The notes beneath the pieces are model-generated. The model was not told the origin of the DNA. It made no database searches and worked only from the letters and a program-made list of their open reading frames with translations. Positions 40,920 through 47,977 of a stretch of 47,977 nucleotides of DNA are shown here, one piece after another; the stretch's first letter is position 1, and each line of letters starts with the position of its first letter. Origin of the DNA: Oscillospiraceae bacterium (GTDB lineage Bacteria; Bacillota; Clostridia; Oscillospirales; Oscillospiraceae); assembly GCA_020025545.1 (NCBI GenBank), contig JAHHRX010000013.1, positions 1 to 47,977 of the forward strand. Direction: 5' to 3'. Made by a program: the position numbers and the translations under genes.

Positions 40920-42145
40920 TGAAGTGCGGACTTTTAGGCCGAAAGCTGGGTCACAGCTACTCTCCACAGATCCATTCCCTTCTGGGGGATTATTCCTATA
41001 CACTCTTTGAAAAGGAGCCGGAGAAACTGGAAGACTTTCTCAAACGCGGAGACTTCACCGGCCTCAATGTGACGATTCCCTATAAAAAAGCGGTGATCCC
41101 CTACTGCTCCCAGCTTTCAGATACCGCAAGAACTGTGGGCGCTGTCAACACTGTCGTCCGCCGACCGGACGGTACTCTGATCGGGCACAATTCCGATTAC
41201 TTTGGTTTTGCCGCCATGCTCGGCTATGGTGGCTTCTCCGTTTCCGGCAAAAAAGTGCTGGTGCTGGGCAGCGGCGGCGCATCCAACACAGCAGTGGCTG
41301 TTTTAAATGCGCAGGGTGCTGAGACAGTCGTCATTTCCCGCACCGGAGAAAACAACTACCAAAACCTCTCCCGCCATGCCGATGCAGCCATCATCGTCAA
41401 TTCCACCCCAGTGGGGATGTACCCAAACACAGGGGTATCTCCCATCGATCTTACACACTTTCCCAAACTGGAAGGTGTACTGGATCTGATCTATAATCCC
41501 GGCATGACCCGCCTTTTGCTGGATGCCCAGAAACGGCATATAAAGTATCAAAACGGGCTTTATATGCTGGTGGCACAGGCCAAGGAAAGCGCCCAGTGGT
41601 TTACCGGGCAAAATATTTCCGATGATAAAATCGAAAATATCTACCGCAAGCTCCGCAGCGAAACGGAAAACATTGTACTCATTGGAATGCCCGGCTGCGG
41701 AAAATCCACCGTAGGCGCTGCGCTTTCCCGAATCACAGGGAAACCCCTTCTGGATGCCGACCGCTGTCTGGAAGACTGTTTCGGCCGCAGTATTCCTGAA
41801 ATTTTTGCCACGGAAGGAGAAAGCGCCTTCCGTAGGATGGAAACACAAACACTTGGTTCCCTCGGCAAAGGCTCCGGCAAAATTATTGCTACCGGCGGCG
41901 GCTGTGTAACCCGCCGGGAAAATGAAGATCTATTGCGGCAAAACGGCAAAATCTTTTATTTGCAGCGCCCCCTTTCCCTGCTGGAAACCGCCGGGCGCCC
42001 ACTGTCACAACGCTTCCGTTTGGAGGAAATGTTTGCCCGGAGGCATCCTCTTTATCAGCAGTTTGCGGACTACACCGTAGATAACACCGGCACACCTCTG
42101 GAAACTGCCCGAAAAATTATGGAGATTTTGGAGAACGAACCATGA
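40919..42145 (+). CDS. Shikimate dehydrogenase - shikimate kinase fusion
   Basis: A 408-residue fusion of AroE and AroK. AroE (about 1-245) has the substrate loop LGHSYSPQIH, the catalytic Lys in NVTIPYKKAV, the Asp in GHNSDYFGF and the NADP loop GSGGASNTA. AroK (about 249-408) has Walker A GMPGCGKST (about 255-263), DAD in LLDADRC, the shikimate-binding Arg in FRRME, ATGGG, the lid RPL and RHPLYQQFADYTVD. All key residues of both enzymes are kept. It thus performs two consecutive NADPH- and ATP-dependent steps. Overlaps pheA by one base and aroQ by four. Confidence 0.95.
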   Translation: MKCGLLGRKLGHSYSPQIHSLLGDYSYTLFEKEPEKLEDFLKRGDFTGLNVTIPYKKAVIPYCSQLSDTARTVGAVNTVVRRPDGTLIGHNSDYFGFAAMLGYGGFSVSGKKVLVLGSGGASNTAVAVLNAQGAETVVISRTGENNYQNLSRHADAAIIVNSTPVGMYPNTGVSPIDLTHFPKLEGVLDLIYNPGMTRLLLDAQKRHIKYQNGLYMLVAQAKESAQWFTGQNISDDKIENIYRKLRSETENIVLIGMPGCGKSTVGAALSRITGKPLLDADRCLEDCFGRSIPEIFATEGESAFRRMETQTLGSLGKGSGKIIATGGGCVTRRENEDLLRQNGKIFYLQRPLSLLETAGRPLSQRFRLEEMFARRHPLYQQFADYTVDNTGTPLETARKIMEILENEP

Positions 42146-42576
42146 AAATTCTAGTAATCAATGGTCCTAACATCAATATGCTGGGCATCCGTGAGCCGGA
42201 TATTTACGGCAAAGAAACCTTCTCCGACCTTATGGCTTTGCTTAATACCGTCGGCAAAGAAGCGCAGGTGGAAATCGAGCAATTCCAGTCCAACCATGAA
42301 GGTTCCATTGTAGATAAGATTCAGGAAGCCTACGGTACGGTACAGGGAATCGTCATCAATCCCGCCGCCTACACCCATACTTCGGTGGCAATTCTGGATG
42401 CACTGAAAGCAGTAGCCATCCCTGCGGTCGAGGTTCACATTTCCGATGTGAGCAGTCGTGAACCTTTCCGCCAGATCTCCTACCCCGGAATGTACTGCGA
42501 AAAAACTATTGCCGGGCTGGGGCTGGAGGGCTACCGTCAGGCAATTCTCTATCTGAAAGAAAAATATGCAGACTGA
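42142..42576 (+). CDS. aroQ: 3-dehydroquinate dehydratase, type II
   Basis: A 144-residue dodecameric-type enzyme that dehydrates 3-dehydroquinate. The opening ILVINGPNINMLGIREPDIYG contains the catalytic Tyr and Arg. NPAAYTHTS and VEVHISD (catalytic His) are intact, as is the C-terminal GLGLEGY. Length is typical. It closes the set, so every shikimate step from AroF to AroC is encoded in this operon. Its ATG overlaps the fusion gene stop by 4 bp, and a terminator follows 43 bp after its stop. Confidence 0.97.
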   Translation: MKILVINGPNINMLGIREPDIYGKETFSDLMALLNTVGKEAQVEIEQFQSNHEGSIVDKIQEAYGTVQGIVINPAAYTHTSVAILDALKAVAIPAVEVHISDVSSREPFRQISYPGMYCEKTIAGLGLEGYRQAILYLKEKYAD

Positions 42577-42618
42577 CTGTTCCTTTCACTGCCGCTTTGT
42601 TTCGAGAATACGTAAAAT

Positions 42619-42651
42619 ATCCCCGGCTCTGTTTCATACAGAGCCGGGGAT
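42619..42651. terminator. Terminator at the end of the shikimate operon
   Basis: ATCCCCGGCTCTGT pairs perfectly with its complement (14 bp) around TTCAT. The T tract is interrupted on both strands. It lies between converging operons. Confidence 0.8.
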
Positions 42652-42668
42652 TTACTGTTTAGCGCTTT

Positions 42669-43943
42669 TCAGCCTTGGCTTTTATTTGCAATCCGGGCAT
42701 TGGTTTTGCCCTCGGGCTGGATTTCACCGGCCTTTGTCAGTGCCCACTTAGTCAGCAGCGGGCCCACAAGTTCATAAACCAGCACAGAGAACAGAACCAC
42801 ATTGCGAATCACTGCGCCCTCCGCCAAAATCACGGAAACCTGTGCCATACCCAAAGCCACACCTGCCTGAGGCAGCAGGGTGATACCGAGATAGTTGGTA
42901 ATGTGCGGGCTGCACTTAGTGGCACGGCAGCTCAGATTTGCTCCGCCGCACTTACCCAGAGAACGGGCAACAATGTAAATCAGACCGATCAGCAGCACCA
43001 CGGGATTGGAAAGGATGCGAAGATCCATTTCAGCGCCGGAGATCACAAAGAACAGGATGCTGAGCGGTGCCGTCCAGCGATCCACACGCTCCATGAGTTC
43101 CTCAGAAAAATTACAGATGTTGCAGAACAGCGTTCCGGTCATCATGCACACCAGCAGCAGGGAGAAGCCGCAATGGACGGAGCCAATCTGAAATTCCGTC
43201 ATGGAAAGGCCCACCGCCAGCATGACAAATGCCACGGAAATGGAAAGGCGCTTACTTCTGGAATGGAAGAAACGTTCCACCCAATATAGCAGGAAGCCAA
43301 TCAGTGCGCCGAGGCCAAGAGACAGAACGATCTCGATAATCGGCTCCAGCACCACAGCCGTCACGCTGATGCTTCCCTGTTCCAGTGCCTGCGCAATGCC
43401 AAAGGAGGCAGAGAAAAGCATCAGTCCCACAGCATCATCGATGGCCACAACCAGCAGCAGGAGCTTTGTGAGGGGGCCGTTAGCCTTGTACTGCTTCACA
43501 ACCATCAGCGTTGCCGCAGGAGCCGTAGCTGCCGCAATGGCTCCCAGCGTGATGGCAGTCGGCAGGGAGAGCACATGAGGAGCAACCAGATGGAGCGCAA
43601 TCAGCGCTGCATCCACAAGCGCTGTTGTAACAACTGCCTGCAAAATACCCACGGTAATGGCCTGCCGGCCCATAACCTTCAGCTGGCTGAGGCGGAATTC
43701 ATTTCCGATTGCAAATGCGATAAAGCCCAGAGCCGTTCTGGACAGAATGCTGAAATTCTCAACCTGCTCATGGGTCTGGAATCCCAGTCCGGGCAGATTC
43801 AGCCGTCCGAGAGCAAAAGGTCCCAGCAGAAGGCCTACAATCAGATAGGATGTAACAGCGGGAAGGGAGAGTTTTTTTGCAACACGGGACATAAGCAGTC
43901 CTCCGATGATGCACACCGATAAACAAATCAAAGTTTGTGCCAT
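42669..43943 (-). CDS. Cation/proton antiporter, CPA2 (KefB-like) family
   Basis: About 424 residues with 11-13 predicted membrane helices and no C-terminal TrkA-N or other cytoplasmic domain. The CPA2 pattern is visible in VGLLLGPFALG in the second helix, GNEFRLSQLK, and the ion-binding pair in VAIDDAVGLMLF. It should exchange Na+ or K+ for protons; the ion cannot be read. I place the start at 43943 (AAAGGA nine bases upstream); two earlier Met codons lie at 43949 and 43964. A perfect dyad upstream may be its operator. Confidence 0.88.
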   Translation of the reverse strand: MAQTLICLSVCIIGGLLMSRVAKKLSLPAVTSYLIVGLLLGPFALGRLNLPGLGFQTHEQVENFSILSRTALGFIAFAIGNEFRLSQLKVMGRQAITVGILQAVVTTALVDAALIALHLVAPHVLSLPTAITLGAIAAATAPAATLMVVKQYKANGPLTKLLLLVVAIDDAVGLMLFSASFGIAQALEQGSISVTAVVLEPIIEIVLSLGLGALIGFLLYWVERFFHSRSKRLSISVAFVMLAVGLSMTEFQIGSVHCGFSLLLVCMMTGTLFCNICNFSEELMERVDRWTAPLSILFFVISGAEMDLRILSNPVVLLIGLIYIVARSLGKCGGANLSCRATKCSPHITNYLGITLLPQAGVALGMAQVSVILAEGAVIRNVVLFSVLVYELVGPLLTKWALTKAGEIQPEGKTNARIANKSQG

Positions 43944-43989
43944 ATTCATTCTTCCTTTCTTCAAACGGTCATAATAATAGCACTTTTGA

Positions 43990-44013
43990 AAGTATTTCTC
44001 TAGTGAAATACTT
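43990..44013. promoter_or_regulatory. Perfect dyad upstream of the antiporter
   Basis: AAGTATTTC and its exact complement GAAATACTT are separated by six bases, about 45 bp upstream of the antiporter start. No T run follows it on the minus strand, so it looks like a repressor or activator site rather than a terminator. No clear -35 was found beside it. Confidence 0.4.
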
Positions 44014-44145
44014 CACAAATAATCCTTAGATTTTGTCCGGCAAATCCGCCGTTTTTACAACAATTGAAATCAAGAACAGCCCTTTCCCCTGCTTTTGTGA
44101 AAATCACGTAAATCTTGCATTTTGCAGACCTGCGTATTTTTATTA

Positions 44146-44616
44146 CTATTTTCCGCTTGGGGTTCCGCAGACATTCTTCCGCCGGGAAATCCGGTGAAAA
44201 ATGAATGCAACCAGTAAGATACCGATCAGCGCTCCGGCAGTATCGATCAGCACATCCTTAACTGCTCCGCACCGCTGGGGCACAAAACGCTGTATAAACT
44301 CATCTGCCGAAGCTGTCAGAATACTGATCCCCAGCGGCAGGCCGATCTTCCCAAAAGAAAATACCCCTGACCAGAGAATTCCGAGAATTGCAAACTCTGT
44401 CATGTGGGCCGCCTTGCGAATTACCAGCTGACGGATGCCATTCGGAATCATCAGCAAATCCAGCAAAGGTGTCAGTATCTGCTCAGCAAAGCCGCTTTCA
44501 TTGCTGCTTTGCTGACCGGGCATCATGGAATGCCCCCAGATAACCAGCGTCCAAAGCAATGCCGCCAGCAAAAATAATCTTTGTTTCTTTTGTAGTATTT
44601 GTTTCATAAATGCCAT
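44146..44616 (-). CDS. VanZ-family membrane protein
   Basis: A 156-residue protein with four predicted membrane helices and the VanZ-like signature: WGHSMMPGQQS after the first helix, RKAAHMTEFAILG in the middle, and the acidic SADEFIQRFVPQRCGAVKDVLIDTAGALIG near the end. VanZ confers low-level teicoplanin resistance in enterococci, but most VanZ-like proteins have no proven role, so resistance should not be assumed. It is flanked by LrgB and the antiporter, all on the minus strand. Confidence 0.88.
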   Translation of the reverse strand: MAFMKQILQKKQRLFLLAALLWTLVIWGHSMMPGQQSSNESGFAEQILTPLLDLLMIPNGIRQLVIRKAAHMTEFAILGILWSGVFSFGKIGLPLGISILTASADEFIQRFVPQRCGAVKDVLIDTAGALIGILLVAFIFHRISRRKNVCGTPSGK

Positions 44617-44689
44617 TCATGCTTCCAATTGGATTCTTTCTGCTGCCCGGAGCGGTTTTCACAGGAAATCTGTCCCCTGCTCCGAACGC

Positions 44690-45388
44690 CTACAAAAACA
44701 TGCAGGCCACAGGAAACAGAACAGCCGTTAAAATTCCGGAAACCGTCAGAGAAAGGCTGCTGACTGCCCCAGTCAAAGCAGACAGTTCAGTTGCTCGGGA
44801 AGTTCCTACCACATGAGAAGCCGTTCCGAACCCTACGCCCCGGGAAATGGGGTCATTCAGGTGCAGGAGCTTACAAATCCAGCTGCCTGCAAGATTTCCC
44901 AAAATGCCGGTCACAAGAATAACCGTGGTAGTAAGTGCCACCAGTCCCCCATTCTCCTCAGACAGCACCATGCCCATAGCCGTGGTGATACTTTTTGGCA
45001 GCAGCGACACACCGATCTGCGTATCCAGTGAAAACAGCCGGCAGAGCAATATAACCGCCGCCAGACTGGTAAGCGTTCCCGCTGTGACACCTGCCAAAAT
45101 TGCAGGCAGATTCTTTTTGAGTACCCGCAGCTGCTCATAAAGGGGCAAGGCCAGGCAAACCGTGGCCGGTGTCAGCAGCCACGAAATATAGGTTGTCCCC
45201 TTTTCATAGGCTGCAACCGGGAAATTCAGCAGAAGCAGGCAGCCGATCACCAGCGCTGCGCCAATGAGAATGGGGTTGCAGATGGGGCTTTTCCACTTTT
45301 TCTGACACCACAGACCTATTTGAAATGCGCCCAAAGTCAGCACAATGGGAAACCAGATAAACCGGCTAAGAAATTCAGCCATTTTCAT
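44690..45388 (-). CDS. lrgB: LrgB/CidB-family protein
   Basis: About 232 residues with roughly six to seven membrane helices. The LrgB core is visible: SLLPKSITTAMGM with the conserved KS-T, and GVGFGTASHVVGTSRA. With LrgA it belongs to the holin-like/murein hydrolase export regulator family, more recently linked to pyruvate and other small-acid uptake. The start overlaps the end of lrgA by 14 bp (AGGACGGTG upstream); the longer frame to 45457 lies inside lrgA. Confidence 0.9.
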   Translation of the reverse strand: MKMAEFLSRFIWFPIVLTLGAFQIGLWCQKKWKSPICNPILIGAALVIGCLLLLNFPVAAYEKGTTYISWLLTPATVCLALPLYEQLRVLKKNLPAILAGVTAGTLTSLAAVILLCRLFSLDTQIGVSLLPKSITTAMGMVLSEENGGLVALTTTVILVTGILGNLAGSWICKLLHLNDPISRGVGFGTASHVVGTSRATELSALTGAVSSLSLTVSGILTAVLFPVACMFL

Positions 45389-45734
45389 CACCGTCCTTCT
45401 TTCGTGACAGGCACTTTGTAACAAGGCCGCTGACCGCAAAGGTAAGAAATGTACCAACCACGATGATCACAACAATCGGCCCAAGGTTGGGAGCAATGAC
45501 TCCCCAATGGGACAAAACGCTTACCGCCGGACCAACGAACAGGACAGGCATGATCTCCAGCAGGAACTTTGCAGTTTCCCGGATGGATTCGGCTTTTAAG
45601 ATACCGGTACACAGTGCCAGCACCATGAGGATCAGCCCATAAACTGCCGCCGGGATAGGCAGCGGCAATAGTGCCAGCAATTCTCCCAGCAGGCAAAACA
45701 GGAGAATAATTGCCATTTGTTTGAGATATTTCAT
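45375..45734 (-). CDS. lrgA: LrgA/CidA-family holin-like protein
   Basis: A 119-residue protein with four membrane helices, the LrgA pattern (LLGELLALLPLPIPAAVYGLILM) and a charged C-terminus (SRKKDGDENG). It forms a pair with LrgB. The start at 45734 follows GGAGGGG; the frame runs further to 45830 but would cross the promoter. No LytTR-type regulator gene, common beside lrgAB, is seen in this window. Confidence 0.9.
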   Translation of the reverse strand: MKYLKQMAIILLFCLLGELLALLPLPIPAAVYGLILMVLALCTGILKAESIRETAKFLLEIMPVLFVGPAVSVLSHWGVIAPNLGPIVVIIVVGTFLTFAVSGLVTKCLSRKKDGDENG

Positions 45735-45765
45735 GTATTTCCCCTCCATATCGATTTCTACAGCA

Positions 45766-45794
45766 AGTATACAGTATATTTCCCTCTGCCGCAA
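45766..45794 (-). promoter_or_regulatory. Promoter of lrgAB
   Basis: Minus strand: TTGCGG (45794-45789), a 17-bp spacer, TATACT (45771-45766). A second TATACT nine bases upstream makes the spacer itself repetitive. Confidence 0.5.
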
Positions 45795-45816
45795 TGCCCA
45801 TTTGCCAAAGCAGCTC

Positions 45817-45857
45817 AGAAAAGCTCCCAAGCCGCCTGAAAAAGTCAGCTTGGGAGC
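45817..45857 (-). terminator. Terminator after the ene-reductase gene
   Basis: Minus strand: GCTCCCAAGC pairs with GCTTGGGAGC (10 bp), with an inner CTGA/CAG pairing, followed by TTTTCT, 30 bp past the stop. Confidence 0.8.
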
Positions 45858-45886
45858 AAATATTATGTACTTATGCTGATTTTCAA

Positions 45887-47977
45887 TCAGATTCTCTGGG
45901 AAAGACGGAAAGCAGCACGGTTGGCTTCCAGAACTCTGCCGCCGGCGAAGCTGTCGCCGATGTTGAAGATCTCCGGAGCAGCGTTATGCTGCAAGGCCTC
46001 CACATAAAGGGCATCGTCGGGGCAGCCGCCCATAGCCAGCACAATGAGGTCGGCATCTACAGTGAAGTCCTGAGTCTCGGCGCCCAGCTTCTTCTCCATG
46101 GGGTTGCCGATGTTCTCCGGCAGCAGGGGCTGCCAGGTGTTATAGGGGTTGGGTACCGTCTTGGAAACATTACGGTTATAGTGCACCTTACCCGGCTCAA
46201 AACTGGTGACACGGGCACAGTTCAGCAGCTGCACCTTGTCCTTCATATAGTGAAGCAGGTGGCCACGGTTAGCAGTACACACGCCCTGCATGAAATTCTT
46301 CATCATTTCGATGACAGTAACATCCTTGCCATACTCGTAGTTCAGCCAATAAGCTGTCTCGCATCCCACGACACCGCCACCGCAGACAACGATCTTCTTG
46401 GCATCGCCTATCAGTTCAGGCTTTACCAGCAGATCCACCGCCTGCACAGTCTTTACCTTGTCGATACCGGGAATGGGCGGGAAAGCGTTCTTGGTGCCCA
46501 TAGCAAACACGATGGAATCGTACTTCTGCTCCTGCAGGTATTTTAGATCTACAGAAGTATTCAGCTTTAAGGTAAGACCATAGTTCTTCTGGGCATCCTT
46601 CACCTCATTGTTGAGCCACTCCAGATAGTTTGCAAAGTCGAACTTAATGGCAGGCACGCTGCCGGGAACTACTCTACCACCCAGCTTATCGGTTCGTTCG
46701 ATCAGCTCCACTGTGTGCCCCCGCTTTGCGGCATTGACAGCCAGAATAATACCCGCCGGGCCGCCGCCCACAACGCCGATCTTCTTGGATTTCTCTGCTC
46801 TGGGTGCCGTCTCGGGAATGATTTCCTCGAAGCCGGTGCGTCCGTTAACGGCGCACTGAATATGACCGCCCTCAACAAATTCATTGACGCAGCCTTCCTG
46901 ACATCCAATGCAGGGGCAGATCTTATCCACATCACCGGCGAATGCCTTGTTGCACCATTCCGGATCCGCCAGCAGAGGTCTGCCCAGCATGACCATATCG
47001 CAGCAGCCGTCCCGCAGTGCCTTTTCCGACACATCGGGGTAGCCCAGCTTACCGACAGCCACCACAGGCACGGGAACACCTGCGTTGGACTTGATGTTAT
47101 TCTGCTCAAAATGCTCCTTGACAATTTTGGAAATATCCAGGAAACAGCCTGCGGGCATACCTGCGGGAGGATGCGGCAGCCACCAGTTATCGTAGCAGCC
47201 GATATCCACATCGAAGATATCAACGCCGGCTTTGATAAGGTTGTCCATGTAATTGAGTGTCTCAGCAATGCTGCGGCCATTCTTGAACTTCTTCAGAGAA
47301 GATACGCCGTTCATGCCATCCTCACCGTAGGTCTCATTCAGCGCAAGCGACAGGTCAATCCGGTACATGATGGGGTAGTTGGGACCCACACGGTTACGGA
47401 TTTCCTTGACCATGTCGATACCGAAGCGCTGCCAGTCAGCATATTTACCAATCTTTCTATGGTTAAATGCGGTATTGGTCAGCTGCTCCAGCAGGTAGCC
47501 TTCGTGACCGTGGAGATACACACCGTCAATCAGGCAGGCCTTGGCATCGGCAGCAGCCTGTCCGGCATTCTTAATGATGCGAGTCAGGCTGTGGTCGGTC
47601 AGGCGCAGGCAGGGCAGCTCGGGAATGTAGAAGTTGGGGTTAAAGGAGGCAGATACCGGAAACTTATGCCGCTGCACCACACAGGTGGGGGGACCTACAC
47701 GGCCAAGGCCGGGGGTCAGCTGAATAAAGAACCGGGAACCATAGGCGTGGCATCCCTGTGCCAGATCCCGCCAGCCGGACATCAGCGTTCTGGACGGGCT
47801 GATCCGAGGCATCATAACCTTTCCCTTGGTTTCCTGTACAGTGTTGTCAATGTCGTCGCTGATGGGCACCAGGCCGGAAGTCAGCAGACCCACACCGCCC
47901 TTTGCCCGTGCAAGGAAATACTGGATCATCTTTTCGTTGGGACGGCCATGCTCCTCTGCCATCATCAGGTTGCCCAT
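45887..47977 (-). CDS. Old-yellow-enzyme-type FAD/FMN/4Fe-4S oxidoreductase (2-enoate reductase family), 5'-truncated
   Basis: At least 696 residues; the gene runs off the right edge. A flavin-binding TIM barrel (about 1-340) begins in the middle of its first strand (MGNLMMAEEHGRPNE), where the family usually has about 25-30 residues before, so the real start lies outside the window. A 4Fe-4S motif follows, CIGCQEGC with a further Cys at HIQC. Then come two Rossmann folds: VVGGGPAGIILAVNAA for FAD and VVCGGGVVGCETAYWL for NAD(P)H. Relatives include 2-enoate and cinnamate reductases and the bile-acid enzymes BaiCD/BaiH. The substrate cannot be deduced. A terminator follows the stop. Confidence 0.92.
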   Translation of the reverse strand: MGNLMMAEEHGRPNEKMIQYFLARAKGGVGLLTSGLVPISDDIDNTVQETKGKVMMPRISPSRTLMSGWRDLAQGCHAYGSRFFIQLTPGLGRVGPPTCVVQRHKFPVSASFNPNFYIPELPCLRLTDHSLTRIIKNAGQAAADAKACLIDGVYLHGHEGYLLEQLTNTAFNHRKIGKYADWQRFGIDMVKEIRNRVGPNYPIMYRIDLSLALNETYGEDGMNGVSSLKKFKNGRSIAETLNYMDNLIKAGVDIFDVDIGCYDNWWLPHPPAGMPAGCFLDISKIVKEHFEQNNIKSNAGVPVPVVAVGKLGYPDVSEKALRDGCCDMVMLGRPLLADPEWCNKAFAGDVDKICPCIGCQEGCVNEFVEGGHIQCAVNGRTGFEEIIPETAPRAEKSKKIGVVGGGPAGIILAVNAAKRGHTVELIERTDKLGGRVVPGSVPAIKFDFANYLEWLNNEVKDAQKNYGLTLKLNTSVDLKYLQEQKYDSIVFAMGTKNAFPPIPGIDKVKTVQAVDLLVKPELIGDAKKIVVCGGGVVGCETAYWLNYEYGKDVTVIEMMKNFMQGVCTANRGHLLHYMKDKVQLLNCARVTSFEPGKVHYNRNVSKTVPNPYNTWQPLLPENIGNPMEKKLGAETQDFTVDADLIVLAMGGCPDDALYVEALQHNAAPEIFNIGDSFAGGRVLEANRAAFRLSQRI

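Noticed and set aside
1..47977. CRISPR arrays, insertion sequences, attachment sites or prophage genes
   Set aside because: Reading both strands I found no regularly spaced repeats, transposase or integrase frames, or phage genes.

Overview
The window looks like chromosomal DNA of an anaerobic, spore-forming Clostridia species, most likely Oscillospiraceae/Ruminococcaceae. The grounds are clostridial-type proteins throughout, three sporulation genes (spoVAD, spoVAE, spoIIR), an AddAB recombination nuclease, a T-box on pheST, a lysine riboswitch, strong AGGAGG ribosome sites, and canonical TTGACA/TATAAT-like promoters at 17-bp spacing. I see no insertion sequence, prophage, CRISPR array or plasmid gene. 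This is core genome, densely packed, with gene blocks on both strands.

Layout. 1-90: the 3' part of tRNA-Thr(CGT) and its terminator. 150-2140 (minus): D,D-carboxypeptidase and family-4 uracil-DNA glycosylase. 2257-6057 (plus): a five-gene unit of HhH protein, response regulator, histidine kinase, GerMN-like lipoprotein and exonuclease III. 6089-8438 (minus): nnrD, a lipoprotein, mazF without an antitoxin, and a small unknown gene. 8584-12306 (plus): T-box-controlled pheST. 12398-13086 (plus): ireB and a small unknown gene. 13171-18111 (minus): LCP protein, Nudix hydrolase and a three-gene amino-acid ABC importer under a lysine riboswitch. 18644-20178 (plus): spoVAD, spoVAE and a 31-residue basic peptide. 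20219-28609 (minus): addBA, spoIIR, ispE. 28797-28994 (plus): a DUF378 protein. 29040-33696: a divergent pair of single-pass membrane proteins, one with a zinc ribbon and Ig-like domains, one a pseudokinase with FN3-like domains. 33796-34335: a PLC-like zinc protein. 34400-42576 (plus): a complete shikimate, Phe and Tyr operon. 42669-47977 (minus): cation/proton antiporter, VanZ-like protein, LrgAB, and a 5'-truncated ene-reductase.

The most interesting object is the control region of the shikimate operon. A strong promoter is followed by a 21-codon reading frame with its own ribosome site that contains five Tyr and four Phe codons. Its last codons form one arm of a hairpin, and a strong intrinsic terminator follows before aroF. 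This is the layout of ribosome-mediated attenuation as known from proteobacterial his, trp and phe operons. It sits in a lineage that usually uses T-boxes for amino-acid control, and a T-box is indeed used for pheST in the same window. The eight downstream genes (aroF, tyrA, aroB, aroA, aroC, pheA, an aroE-aroK fusion, aroQ) mostly overlap or nearly touch. They cover every step from PEP and erythrose-4-phosphate to prephenate, plus the Phe and Tyr branches up to the final transamination.

Other points for follow-up are the pseudokinase with Asn in place of the catalytic Asp, two places where a terminator hairpin abuts the next start codon, the orphan mazF in a reduced alr-locus synteny, and spoVAD-spoVAE without spoVAC.
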